64,000 bases of DNA from Luscinia megarhynchos (Eukaryota; Chordata; Aves; Passeriformes; Turdidae), in contig JAPFBE010000002.1 of the NCBI GenBank assembly GCA_034336665.1, positions 75,147,405 to 75,211,404 on the forward strand, in the 5' to 3' direction. Shown here piece by piece: positions 11,531 through 25,299 of the stretch. The notes under the pieces were generated by a model. It saw only the letters and a program-made list of their open reading frames with translations, searched no databases and was not told the origin of the DNA. Position numbers and translations under genes: made by a program. Numbering within the stretch: position 1 is the stretch's first letter; every line of letters starts with the position of its first letter.

Positions 11531-14500
11531 GAACAATACCGTCTTCTGTCGTCAAAAGAAGCAGAAAATCCCTAGCCAATATTAAGCACAAAGGCTTACT
11601 AATAGGGCTCATTTAAATAGCTTTGCAAGATGGCAAAAATCCCTAGTCATTATTAAATTTGACAAACAAATCAGATTGATTTGCAGTGGTGTAAGCACTT
11701 TGTCCAGTCTGCAGCTTTTCTTCAGCTTTTATCCCAACCTATACTACAGAAAGTATAATGTGAAACAGGTTTGGTAGGATTATCTTCCATAAATATAAAT
11801 GAACTGGCATTAATTCTGCTACTCGCTTTTAATTTGTCATTAATTCAGTTTTGTGTTATCTGTTCCATTACTTTTTCCAAGGAATTATTTGACACTGACA
11901 AGTCTGTAATTTCCTGGCTCATTTCTTTTATTCTATGTAAATATTGGCATGTTACCTTTCCTTTGTACTTCTGAAATTTCACCTGTGTAGCAAGAGTTAC
12001 TGAAAATCAACATTAACAGTCCAACTCATCAACAGTGCCTTTAAACCTATAGGATACGGATTATCAAAACCTGATAATTTAAAAATGTTTCATTTTCTGT
12101 TCCAAAGCAAAAATAAAAACAGCTTCAAAGTTCCTGAAGCAGATACAGCTCTTAACCCTCCAAATCAAGCCAGTAAGAACTGGGAATGCCCAGATCCCCC
12201 ATCACTTGAAATAAGTCATAGAGGACAATGACAAGAGTAACTTCTGACTGTGATACAGAGAAGGTCACAAGTGAATACCCTTTGATCTGTTAGTTGTTAA
12301 AACACAGTTGTTTCTGGTTTGGCATATGTAGAAACTGAGATGTAGGGAACCTCAGGAATATCCACAGTGCATATATCAAACATAAGAGCAGAAGTCACGA
12401 GGTCACTGGCAGCCCCTCATACATCCTCCCCTATTAACCCAGAGGTTCCAACCAAATACCACCACATCAGAGCACAAAAAAAACCCATGTACAGCTGTTC
12501 ATTATTAGTTGATTATCTTTTTATTGGAATCACAGCACTAACTATGAAAATGGAAGTACAACAAATAATTGCTGGTGGTTTTTCTTTCTTCTGTATAATT
12601 GCTGGGGTTTGCCTCAGAGCAATTTTTTTTTATTTTGTAAGGCAGTCAGCACACATGGAATTAGCATGATGTATAATTACAAGCAATTTTAAAAGTAAAA
12701 CTGATAAATATTTTGTATTTTATACTGTCTTTTTAAGGAGATAAAGGAAAAAAAATTGTAATGGAGATATTCATACAAATATTGTAATAGAAACCTAGAA
12801 AAACAGATAGGGAGATTACACATCAAAATGGACCAGACAGTACAGTAATGATAAAAAATCCACATTCTATCTTTACTTGGTGTAAGGTTGAAGTCCTGAT
12901 GCCAAGTATGCATAAGAATAAAAGAATTATGAAGTCAGCAATTTAAAAAAATTAAAAATTTTAATAAATGTCTGATATAGTCTAGTAATAAAACAGTCAG
13001 ACATCCATATAGCATTTTCTGAGATATATTCAAGTAGGAAAGCAGCTGAAACCAACTGAAACAAGCTATAATGTTAAAATATTGAACTGGCTACTCTTGG
13101 CCAGAGGAGCTAACAAGAGTTATAAATTTGAATTCTATTCCTTTATGCTTACTGCTTGGAGATGTGGAACAAGATAGCAACAATAAGAAATCTTTATAAA
13201 TTTAATAGTGTATTTGCTTCTTTGTGATTTAGCATTCTAAAACACCCAAGCAAAGAAAGTCTGCATTAACAGAACATCAGTGACTCATATTCAGGGAATG
13301 GGCAGTACCATATCTGGGATTGCTTTTATAATGCTAATTCAGCTCAGCTGTGTGAGTCCCTTTACAACAGGGATCATTGAGAGTATTCTTTTTCAGAAAA
13401 TCCTGTCTCTCTCTTGGATCTGGGAGTAAGTCAACATTTGTGTTGAAGAAGATGTTAAATGTGAGGCAGCCAACCTCTCATTTGCTGTAGAAGAGGAATT
13501 TGATGTAGTGAATGATGTAGCACTTGCAGAACAGTTGCTGGATTTAGGAATTTGAGTATTTCCCAGAAGAATACACATTGCTCTTTTTCTACAAAATTCC
13601 ATGGCCATACTGGAATAATTTAAACTGTAATTTTTAAAAATTGCAACTAATTCCATTTTCCTCATTTTCTATACCAAATTTTAAATCCTCCCATTTGATT
13701 TGTGGAATTTTTAAATCTCATTGTTGTAATTAAACACTTAGTAGATTGTTGGTCTTAAAGGAATTGCAGCTACCTTCACTTAGTCAGAAGCTGAGCTAAA
13801 GGATACCAACTATTCATCTGAACCAAAGTGACTGTGATAATTTGTCCTATTTTCCTTTTTGTAGCATTCTTGGAACTTAATTCCAGGGGACTATAGGCAG
13901 TCTGAATTTACTAATTACTATGAAAAGTCAGTTCCAAGGTGCCCCATCTTAGGCATCCAGAGTTAGTGAGCAATTTTGGCCATACTTCCTTTGTTGCCAT
14001 CTAAAAGGTGGAACGAATGGAAATGGAAATCTGTACATAGTGTCTTGAATGGCCGTACAAGAGGTATCTTCACCAATTCCCTGGCTTTTTTCCCTGCTCC
14101 TAAGATTAAGAAACATCCATACTTGGACTTGAACCTCCATCAATGGTTTTCCATCCAAGTATTCGATGATCCAGGTGAATTGAAGGGTCTCAGGGAACAT
14201 CACAAAACGGATTTTTTTGTGTAACATACACATCAGCTTAATTTACAGAAAGCAAAGATGATACTACTGACAGAGCTCATGAAAGTCAAGAGAAATTAGT
14301 GATTGTTTGTGGAGTGCTTAGGTGCTGTCATGAGGACCACAATAGAAAGGTCTGTAAGATATCAATATCTATCAACAACAGCATTTGAGCACAGAATGAT
14401 AAACAAAATGCAAGGTCACATGTTGAAATGGGGAGAAAATGATAGTTAAATATTTGATACCGTCCATTTATTGCAAAAAGATGAGGCAAGAGTATATGGA

Positions 14501-16590
14501 AAGAACAGTTCATTATCTGATAATACAAGGCCATTGAAAGGCGTCTTTGCAGAGGAGCTTAAGCTTGCATGGATATTTTTTTATTTTGACCTATTCTAAA
14601 TCTTCTCATATGATTATGTGCCATCTCCTAGATTTTTATTAAAATAAAAACTATCTACTTCATATTCCAGAAAGAAATATAAATGCAATTTATTTCACAT
14701 TACATTTCATGGGGACTTTTGAGGTCCCTGATTGTTTGGAACTGCTAAACCTCTATATTGAAGTTTGCATCATTAGCAAATACATGCTCCAATTACCCAA
14801 ACATATCCTGACATATGTAATCAGTAGGTACTCATTATGGAATTAAATAGATTGTTGACATACTGACAAGAAATTACATGGAAATAACATACCCAATTCA
14901 GCAACTTCCTCCAGATACTTGCATTTCCTAATCATGTGGTCTAAAACACAGTATTATTGTTACATAATTTTTTTCCTTATAACTTCTACTTTTCTTTTAC
15001 ATATTAAAATACAGATTTAAATAAATTGCTTGAAAGTTCAGTTGCAAATCTGTGGCACTGCCACGCCTGCATTTACAAATCAGCAATGGGTGGTCACAGC
15101 AAAATCATTTCATCCTTTTACAATTCACTCCTTAAAATATAACTCCTCTACAATGTTGATGAGTCTCATGATTTTTGGAATTTAAATAGCAAGAGAAATG
15201 TTTTTCCAATAGGACTATTAAGTGAAACTAAACATTGATTCCTTTCTTGCGTTCTGCAGGATCCAGTCTCCAGCTCAGCTGTATACACTGCAGTCCTCAC
15301 TTGTATGATCTTTTCTTCCTACAGCATTGTAAAAGGCATAATTTTTTTCTTCAAATTTTCATTCTGTGTCCACTATCACCTTGAGAAAAGCCACCTGCGT
15401 CATGTATTTGTTTTCATTTGGGGGCTTATTCCAGTGCAAAGTCAAATCCTCTTAAACTTTAGGTTGACTCCTGGTTTTATTGATGGCCACCCTAGACTTT
15501 GGGTAGCTATGAAGAATTCTTTATCTACCATTCCTATCTCTAAACTTTTTATACATCAGTGAATCGAGTATTGTAGCAGGATTTTTTTTCATTTTACTGT
15601 GTTGTAATACAATGCCCTGTAAGACAGTTTCACCAATACAACATCCATTAAACCAGAGATCACAGTGTAAGAGTGGTGTTCGGCTGGGGCCATCTACTGG
15701 TTGTGATGCTCATCTTTCATTGCCAGATTTGGTAAATCACTTTATATTTGTAGTTTTATTTTAATTAAAATAGCATCATATATTAATAATCACCAACATA
15801 CATGATTTTTATTGTACTTTTTATTTGTTTTTAAGATTAAATATTCCGTGAACTTTTTATTTCCCAATTATCAGAAGAAAAAAAGAATGAATTTATCTTG
15901 CTTGCATAAATAAAATAAAAATGGAGTGGAGGAGGCCTAAAAAAGCTCTTACTTCTCAATGGCACCAAAATGAAAGCAAGGAATAAAGTAATATTAATGC
16001 TAAGATGTAAATGATTTAGTAAAGGAATCTATCTTTAGCTTTTATTTCTGTGATGAAAAGGACAAATAATTCTTATTGTCTTACTTGATGCATTGTAAGA
16101 TTTCACCTTGAATCTGAATGTGTTATTATAAAATAGCTAAGAAGCACCATGTCCAGTTTTCTTGGGATTTAAAAAGATCTCAGTCAACTTTATGATATTC
16201 TTCAAAGGTTTTCATTAAAAATAAATTAATGCCAAAAAAGTAGCAGATGAAAAGAAATACAAAGTCTTTAAAACCAGAAGTTCTAATCAATGAGCTACCG
16301 CTCATTGACAATTTAGTTCAAGTGCATTTTTATAATGATGCTATTATGTATTTGTTCAGTTATTGTATGATACTATTGATCATTATTTGTGCTGTGATTG
16401 AGTCATTTCTATTATTGCAAGACTTTACACAACTTTTAACTGTTTTCAGCAGCAAGAGAGTATTTTACAGATTTTGCAAGTTTAAGAGAGATCCTTTACA
16501 CCTATTATATTAGTATATATATATATATATACATTTATGTATTTATACAAACAAAAAACAAACATATATGCATATTAACTTTTTTTGCTA
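11531..16590. other. Intergenic DNA between the ATAD2-like gene and SLC7A13
   Basis: AT-rich sequence with short random open frames only. Two small protein-like remnants (about 13430-13560 and 13960-14235) could not be assigned to a family. No RNA gene, exon or well-formed repeat was recognised. Confidence 0.5.
16514..16531. repeat. (TA)n microsatellite
   Basis: Nine TA dinucleotides in a row. The following 200 bases are also rich in alternating purine-pyrimidine steps (ATACATACATGCATGTGCAC near 16690). Confidence 0.9.
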
Positions 16591-16591
16591 A

Positions 16592-16685
16592 TGCCATGGT
16601 TTAGTTGATGAGGAGGTGTTAGGTCAGAGGTTGGACTTCATAATCTCAAAGGTTTTTCCAACCTAGTTAATTCTGTGATTCTGTG
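16592..16685 (+). mobile_element. CR1 LINE 3' terminal fragment
   Basis: A short copy of the CR1 3' end: GCCATGGTTTAGTTGATGAG, then GGTTGGACTTC, ending AATTCTGTGATTCTGTG. It lies about 170 bases beyond the SLC7A13 stop codon, so it may fall in that gene's 3' UTR in antisense. Confidence 0.8.
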
Positions 16686-16857
16686 CCTATACATACATGC
16701 ATGTGCACGTTAGCAATATATGTGTATACATCTACATATGTATATGCATGCATGCACACCTATATGTCACACCAACATCTAAATTGTACCATTTACAGTC
16801 TCAGTTAAACAAAATCCTCTTTTGGCTCTTAGTTGTACTGAAATTAAATATCTGCCA

Positions 16858-19800
16858 TTATTCACATTTGCCCTCATCAGATCCATCAGCAGGACAGACT
16901 TCTAACAGGAGCTGTAAGTGGCAAGTAATTTTATCAAGAAATGCAAAACGGAATTTAAAATGTATAAAAGGCAGATAAATAATAAGACTTCCAAGCATGA
17001 ACAGGAAAGCATAAAAATATTGCAGGTTTGGAGACCAGATTATGGGAGCTAGAACTAGGAAGAAAGACATTGCCACCATCATAAATGGAACTGGTAAAAA
17101 CACCTGTAAGAGAAAGAAAAAAGTGGCTTAGGAAATAAAGAAAACAACTGTGATTTTATACCTTATTCATTAGAGTAACAATGTGTTCTTTGCCACAGTA
17201 GAGTACCATTTCTCATGCTGCTATAAATTTACCCAGGACAAGAGGCATCTGACTCATACTGCCTATAGGAGAGGCATATTTTTAAAATATTAGTTTAGGC
17301 TCCTTCTATTGTCAAGGGGGAGAGACATGTAGTACTGGAAATCCATATGTTAACATGTGATACGGTGGGCTCCTATGAGACACTCAGGATTGGGTGCCTA
17401 GAAACCTTCACAATAAGCATAGACTTCTAAACCAGCTTTCTGACTGCTGGAGTAAGAGGAAATTCAACCTATCCTTAATGAGATGAGAGCAGATCAAAGT
17501 TTAATTAACTGTGAATGGCAATGGGTCCTATACTGTTCTTGTTACTGCTCCACACTGGTATGGTTCAACATTGTCTGCACATCTCCCCCATTCTGCAAAG
17601 AACCATCTCCTGTTTTCAAGTTCTCTGGGGCAGTTTGTTTCTCTTCTTTTGATACTGAAGCAAAATTTTCAAATAAGACTCTAAGCATTGAGATTATTAT
17701 TTGTATTTGGATTTGCACTTCTTCTATAACTTTTGCCTGCTACCCAGGATATAAAAATATTTTGTAACTTAGACCCATTTACTTTGTATGGTCGGTGTAG
17801 ATGAGGTTCCCGGTATCGAAGGACAATCAGGCTTGCACAAGTCAATCCAATCATAAGCCAGCCAGAAAATCCAAAGTAATTTGTTAACATCATAAGGTCA
17901 GAGGGGATGATAAAAATGGATGCAATGATGGTTGAAAAAATCATGGCTGGTGCTGGAGTACAGGAATGGACATTAAGCATGGATATTAAAAGAGGTAAAT
18001 GTCCTGACTGACTTCCAGCATAGCTTAATCGACCAAGTGTGAACATGCTGCTGTTGAGGGCACCAAATATTGAGACAGCAACAGAGAGAGGAATGATCCA
18101 GGCAACAGAGGGGATCACTCGATCAGCCCAAGTGACTGCCACAGCAACTGCAAGAAAACAAAGAATTAGTATAATACAAGTACCATGCTCTGAATAACTG
18201 ACTGATTCAACAGGAACTAAACTTAAAATACAAAAAGCACCTATTATTATTATTATTTGCAATGCCTGCTTTTCATTGCAGTAGTCAAACACTAATCCAA
18301 TCCTAGGGGTATTTCATTCAGGAGCTAAATATTTCCTGGAGGACGAAGCAAGTACTGGCTGCCAGAGCAAGCCAGGGAAACCTGCTGGAGCCAATACCAC
18401 AGCCATGGACTGCCCAGCAGGAGTGAGCTGCATCTCAGTCTTGCATCACAAACACACACACTGGGCAAGGAAAGAAAATTAACTCCTTGGTCCCTGGTGT
18501 GACCACTGTGGTGACACAATCTGCTGTTACAGGAAACTGTCAACAGGAGCACATCTACATTCTGAGATGAGCTATTAATGAGATTTTGTTTTGAGTGGAA
18601 CTGAGAAATGTGGAAGATTGTTTCTAAACAAGAGATATTCAATGCTGCTTGGAAATTAACTATAGCTGATATTGTAGTGAGGACAATATTTAGTGGGTCT
18701 ATAACCAAATGCCATTAGGAATATAGGTCTTGCAGTATTCTGTGCAGCATAGGAAGTTATTAGAGATAGGGAAAACAGTGCCCCCTGCTTGAAACAAACA
18801 AAAAAAACAACCAAACCAAACCAAACCAAACCAAACCAAACCAAACCAAACAAACAAACAAATAAACAAAAACACTTAAAAAAAAAAAAAAAAAAAAAAA
18901 AGGAAAAAAGGTAGGGAAGGAACAAGAACAAGCAATGTTTGAAAAAGTGCTATAATTTTAAGGTTGTCTTCTCAGCTGGCATAGACAACACAGTTCCTCT
19001 GGCATGCATGGAGCTGGTCACGCCAGCTGGCAGCTGCTATTCATGGATAGTCTGGTATTTGCTGCCTCCTTCATTGTAGCATGCAAATGATCCATCTCTC
19101 CCAGCAGACAGCCTGACACTGGCTGAGAGATAATATGAGGTTACTGAGTGACAGATACACTGTTCTCATTTATATTAGCGAGCTTTTTTTGTAGGAAAAA
19201 AGAAGATTGATCCATCCAAATGAGGCATGGTTTTTGTCAGGCCTGTAGGCAAGGTCTGACAGCTCAGTTTCATTACACTGGGATTTAAAATGTGCTGCTT
19301 GGACAATCAAGGAGAAATACAGTTCCCTTTGGAGCTTTTCATGGCCAGCTTATTGGTACAGGATCTGAGACAGGCTTTACATACACTGGAATTTTGTATA
19401 GGCTCTTCTAAGAAATCACAATACTTATCATTAATAATACACACAGAAAATGGCTACATTTTTATGTCCATAGTCTTTTCTATACTCCTGAACATGTTAG
19501 ACTTGTCCACCTCCTAAAGAGTAATGGCTTTAGTCTGATACTTCATGAGATAGGGAAAGAAGGAGGAGATAGGATTAAAACTACAGGAAAACAAAGATCA
19601 TCTCTATACTTGGGACCTGACTTTCACCTTATTTTCCAGGTTTTAATACACTTCTGATTTCTTTTTAGAAAGTGTAGGGAGAAGCCAACAATTTCAACAA
19701 TGTGCCTGCATTCACCCAGCTTGTGTCATACAGTAAAGTTAAAGAAAAATTCTCTGTTAGAAGAAAATGAACCCAAATTTCTGGACTGTGAAGTTAGGTG

Positions 19801-22800
19801 AGCAGAAGTAACCCAGGGCATTGACGTCAGATGGGTACGTCAATGGGCCATCCTTTTTTAATTAAAGAAGTATTAAATACGTACCTGAGGAGACAATTTC
19901 CTTAGGTGTGAGCACAGTCAGATATGAGATGTTCACTAGTAAATAAAAAACAATTACTGCAGGAACAGCAGTCATCACAGTTAAGGGGATATTTCTGCTG
20001 GGGCTTTTCATCTCCTCTGAAAAATACAATTTAAAACAACAAATGAAGCAAGCAGTGTAGCTTCTGAAAGTGTTTTTTTCAGTGGTGAAGCTGTGCAGAG
20101 TTTGACAAACTGATACCAAAGTCTTGCTCCAATCCCTAATCATGGTTGCTAAATTCTATGCTTGTGAAGTGCTACAGTGGTTCTCAAATAGGTTAATATC
20201 AAATATTCTTAAAGAATTTATTTTTATTTAGCTATTTTTTAACTATTTTGGAAGGAGGGCTGGATGAAGAACTGATTGATTCAAAAAATGACAAAAGGAG
20301 TGATAACTTCCTTTGATTTGATTAATCACATATTTGACTTACATTAGAAAAGTGATTTAGTAGGAAATTTTCAAGTAACCTTACTTGAAAATCACTAGCT
20401 TAAACATGAAACTATTAAGTCACATTATTTATTCTGATGTCTCCTCACAAATCCTGATCTGAAACTTATAGAGCATATTTGCCTATTCCTATTCAAAACC
20501 TTTCTCTTTGCTCTTATATCAAGAAACATAGAAGAAGTAACAGAAAACACTGAAGATATAAGAGCAATAATGCAGTGGCTTTAAAAGGGGAGCATTCCCA
20601 GATGAATTCTGATGATTATTATTTTTTCCAGGGCAAAGATGGTGGAGGAAAACTGTTTAGTGCTAATAAAATAGCTGATAGCTTAGAACAATTCTTACCA
20701 AACAAGAAAAAAAGCAAATTTTGCAGGTAAATAACTCAGGCACTGATACACATTCCTGAGCATGTCAAAGTCCCAGGAAAAGATAGAAGCTTAATTTCAA
20801 TCATTCTCATGCCAACCAAAAAGGTTCTTGCTCATCTCTTTTTCTCCTTCCTCTTGTTCCCTCTCCACTTCCCACTTCCCTCAGCCTTTACAGACAATTT
20901 CCTGAGTATTACCAGCAAATAACTGATAAGAGGGAGAAGCGAAAAGTTAAAATTGCAGCTTATTTAAACTCTTTTTAGGAGACAGAAATCTGTTTCCTCC
21001 TTCACATTTGATTTCTATCTTCTGCTCAGGACATCGGCCTTGAGCCATGATCCCTGTGCTAGCTGCAGTGCACAGAGACAAGATTGAAGAATTCTGCAAT
21101 AGTGGATTCAGATACTATCAGAGACTTTGGGATTTATTTCAGATGTACAAAATACACTTAATAATTTGGAGCTCACAAGAAGATAATCACCAGAATTGCC
21201 AATTTAAATTTATCTTTCCATTTGTTCTGTTGCTTGTTGCAGTCTTGCCAGCCAGCTGGCACCTGATCCATCAGCTGAAGCTAACAGAAATGAAGTTATT
21301 GTTGAAGAATAGGAAACTCAGTTTGGTCCAGAACTATTGCATAGGTTACATCTGTCTAAACAGCTGTGCTGCCCAGTGTTTGGCATTTATTAGTACTGCT
21401 AACTGATCAGAATAAATCAATATTTTACCACAAGTCCAAGTCTTGTATTTTTTCAGGCTTACAAAGCCAAGTGCTTGCCTTTACGGAATCCCTAAGGTTT
21501 CAAAAACATACTTTCCTGATTTATATAACTTTTTTTTTTTAATTTTTAAAGCTGGAGTACCTGGATTATAAAGACAACAGTCAGGTTTTTAAACATTAAC
21601 CAAATTTTCACACTATCCTCACCACTGAGGTGAGGTGAGGATACCACTTTGTGGTATGCATTTAACACATTCAGTTTATTTAATATTTTACATGATAAAG
21701 GTCAATGGATACAAATGGTTAAAGGTATAACAGCAATATCCACTTGCTTAAAATGCAATTCCATGCATCTGATGATACTATAAAACTCTCTTAATTTAAC
21801 TTGTGATGTGTATAATTAATATTATGAACATAATCTCTGTAGCTTTCATGAAAAAATGTTCATTTATTACTGCCACATGTCAGCAGATATAGAATAGGGA
21901 AGTAAGTACATTTTCAAAAACCTTTAAAATGTTATAATTGAGTTCAACTTCTATAAAAAATATTGTACCAGCTTCCTCTCTTTACCTTCTATTAGACTTC
22001 AAAAGCCTATTTTCCCAGGAAAATATATCCCATAAAATGACTACATTCTACCAAAACTCAAAATTAATTTGTCCATGTCCAAACTGGCTGCATAACCTCA
22101 GAAAAGGCACAGATATTTAAATAGAAATTATCTATGCACACATAGTTTGGCGTGGATAACTTAATACTTTCCTAAAAATATACAGACACGGACATCGAGA
22201 AAGACAAAACACAAATTTTTAAGGTAAGAAAAAATCTGTTTATGCATGAGATTTTAAATTAACTGTTATGATTTCTCTTGTACTTCCCTGGCAATGCCAG
22301 CTTGATTCTGCATAAAAAGCAGGAATTTTCCCTAGAGAGGAACAACGACTCTTTTACCAGCCCCAACAAACACTCATGTAAAATGTGAAGGACCTGTGGT
22401 CTCAAAGCAGAGACAAGTTCTCGCAAAACAAGCCGAGGAACTCAAGAATGAGAACTGCAGAACTAAATCTAAAGAAGAGGAGCACAATACCTGCCATATA
22501 ATTGAGGGACCACCAGCCGCCATATGCGTACAGCCCTTGGAAGAAGGCTTCGGCAACCTGTGAGGCGTTGGGGATCTCTGAGCCAAACATGTCCTCAAAC
22601 CTGGCCAGACTCTCCTTCTGCCTGGCAATGAGGACTATGCCACCAACAGCAATCACAGACAAGGCCATCATCTTCAGCAGAGTGAAAACTGCCTGCACCC
22701 ACGCAGACATTTTGACGCTGAGGCCATTCAAGATCCCCAGGGACCAGAGAACGGCCAAGGCCAAGCACTTCTTCAGCACGTCTGGCGCAGGACAAACGCC

Positions 22801-23211
22801 ATAGAAAGGCTGCGTGGCATATTCAGCAAACAGCAAGGCTCGAGCAGCATTTGACGCTGGCTTGGCAAACGTTGATGACCAGATAAACACGAAGGCAGGT
22901 AGGGATCCAAGGCCTCTTTTAATATGGCTGTATTCTCCTCCACAGAAGGGCAGAGCAGTTCCCAGCTCCGCATAGCAGAGGGCACCCATCAGAGAAACCA
23001 GCCCAGACGCCGTCCAGATCGTCAGTGCAACGCCAATATTGAGTAAGGAATGTTTCAACACCCCTGTGGGAGACACGAAGATCCCTGCTCCAACGATTGA
23101 TCCTACAATAAAACTTACCCCTTCAAAATAACCTATATTTCTTTTGAGTTGCATCTTGGCTTTTTCTTTTCTTTGCACATCTTTGGGGTCTTTTTTTTCT
23201 CCTTTTCCCAT
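16858..23211 (-). CDS. SLC7A13: SLC7A13-like amino acid transporter (AGT1 family), complete
   Basis: Four coding exons on the minus strand: 22491-23211, 19885-20016, 17783-18147, 16858-17103. All phases join and give 487 aa, against about 470 in human. The ATG at 23211 has A at -3; an in-frame Met at residue 20 (MQLKRN) matches the human start better. The protein has the APC-family TM1 motif GAGIFVSP (residues 41-48), AELGTALPF after TM2, Cys140 in the loop where SLC7 light chains bond to their heavy chain, LLVNISYLTVLTP, the ADRVIPSVAWI segment, and the C-terminal FLDKITCHLQLL, which matches human AGT1 (FEKMTCYLQLL). Human SLC7A13 is a cystine and acidic amino acid transporter that pairs with rBAT in the kidney. 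The bird copy keeps LAT/xCT-like residues (GGEY, GGWWSLNY) that human AGT1 has changed, so its substrate may differ. Confidence 0.87.
18790..18901. repeat. (CCAAA)n repeat followed by a 24-base A run
   Basis: About ten CCAAA units at 18810-18850, then CAAA/CAAAA units, then an uninterrupted A run at 18878-18901. It lies in the intron between SLC7A13 exons 2 and 3. It is a simple repeat; the A run may be the tail of a lost retro-insertion, but no body is recognisable. Confidence 0.9.
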
Positions 23212-25186
23212 TTTTTCCTGGGTTTTTCACAGCAGATTTCACTTTGTCGTTAGCAATTTGTCATACCCCTACTTGCTAGTGAAATGTTATGGGAAGCTTG
23301 GCTTAATCATTCAGAAAAGAGAGCATACTTTGGGTTTTGATGTCTCCTGTGTGAAGATAATTAACCAAACACTTCAAGAAGCACTGGCAAATCATGTACA
23401 TGTCGGTTTAATATGTACTTTAGAAATTATTAAGGTCTTCAGGTATTTTTAAAGAAAACAGAATAAAAAATAATGCACAGCAAATGCTCATTTCTCAGAT
23501 GATTCTCATCAACAGATTTCACCTTGTTTTAAGTACACTTTCAGAGACAACAACAGAGGTAAATGTGACTTCTACATCAACCCTAGGGAAAGAGGAAGGA
23601 TATGGCAGCGTGAGGAAAGAAGACAACCTTCCGTATATTATTGGCAGTGACATGGACATCAGATGAACAGGCTGGCACTCTTTTTCCACCATCCACATTG
23701 AAAATGGACAGTGATAACCAATGATCATCAGCATGTTTTCCCAAAATCTCATCAGTCACTGGGTATACTGGAGCTTGTTCATACTTCACTCATTAAACAC
23801 TGCCCTAGAAAGAAAATTACCAGTTTCATTCCCAGTTTTTTCTGAGCACTCATTGTTTGCCTAGTACTCAAGCATGTCCTAAGATGGCATTGATCTTTGG
23901 ACACTGCTGTGAGGGAAAGAAGCTGTATTGTAATTTTCATTTCTACACAGGGGCTGTGGAAAAGAAAGAGGAAGGATGGAAGTTCCCACCAGTGTGGCAT
24001 GTGTCTTTTAAGGTGTGGCTGCTGATTTTTCTACTTATTTATCAATCTGTGATGTATTTTGTTTTAGGAGCTGCTCTTCAATCAGATGCAGGGATATAAA
24101 ACAATGACTTTTGTACCAAAAAAAATGCAATTTTTCTTTTTAAAATATGTAGAGAAAAATTGGCAGAAAGAAGAAAACTAACAGAAAAGAATCTCAGCTT
24201 GGACCCTAAGAGTTATTTAAGTGCCCAAACTTGTAACTGCAAAGTTCTTACTTCTTGTCAGTTAAGTTGCAGAACCAGTTTTGTCCTGCAGGTCAAAGTT
24301 CAGCAATGCAATGAAGAAAACTGCATAGTTTTGTTTTACTTTTGCAGGGACCAGCTTGAAAGACAGTGGTTCACACCAGTCCTGAACAGCAGGATTTTCA
24401 TTCAAATACAAAATATGTTAATCTGAAAATTTAGTTTATATAATATGCCATCATGTAAGAAACCTTGAGCTGAAATAGGCATGTGCACAGACTGTTCTTT
24501 TAATAGTTTCAATGACTTGAAGTGGGTTTCCTTCACCACACAGAAGCTTTGCAGCATGGTCAGTGACAGAATCTACAGCTCCAGAGCAGTTTATAAACGT
24601 AAGAAAATTCTTCCATTCCCTCCACATCCCTGTGGTACTCACTAAATCCTTTCACCTTACAGACTACAAAAATTGTAGTTCTACAAGCATACTTCTACTT
24701 GCCAAAACTTGCATACGTTTTAAATTGCATTTACTAATTTCATAAATTGTAGCATGTATTAAATTTTCATTTACCATGCATTATTAATAATTCACAATAA
24801 TTAAAATATTCTCCAGTATTCATGATGGGGAAATTCAGCATGGCATATGTTTTAAATTATTTAAAAACGTGATTCTTTATTTTATTTCAGTGTCTTTTTT
24901 GAGTCTCCTTCTTTGTGAATGCACATGTATTTCTTGATATCCAGCAATGTTCCAACTCTGTGTTCTGCCATGTACAGATGGATTTGGATCACTATCTTAG
25001 AACAAATCAATGTTACGCTAAATGGCATCTTAGAGTACAATGCAAGTGATTTTCTTTTCACTGATCATCCTAGCGTACGATTCCTAGTAAAACAAAGGCA
25101 TTTACAGAATCTCCCAGACAGCAAATTAATAAAGATTTTTCACTTCGGACAAAGCTGCCTAATCTCAGAAAGCCTCAGCGAGGTTA
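23212..25186. other. Intergenic DNA between SLC7A13 and LRRCC1
   Basis: The region separates two divergently transcribed genes. No CpG island marks the SLC7A13 side. Open frames at 23484-23789 and 24451-24642 are short and were not assignable; the second has a faint resemblance to hAT transposase. Confidence 0.5.
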
Positions 25187-25275
25187 TCCCTTGGTGGCAG
25201 GGCATAGGAACAGGCTCCCCAGGGAGGCGGTCGCATTTCCAGGCCTGACGGCGCTGCACAGCGCTCTCAGGCACT
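25187..25275 (+). mobile_element. CR1 remnant next to the LRRCC1 promoter
   Basis: GGTGGCAGGGCATAGGAACA, then GGCTCCCCAGGGAGG, matches the CR1 3' region (compare the copy at 48750-48790). It is truncated and directly abuts the GC-rich LRRCC1 promoter. Confidence 0.6.
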
Positions 25276-25299
25276 CAGGGCGACTCTTCGGGATGGCCG

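Noticed and set aside
18325..18931. Open frames between SLC7A13 exons 2 and 3
   Set aside because: Intron sequence and a translated simple repeat (FGLVWFGLVWFGLV). The flanking exons join in phase without them.
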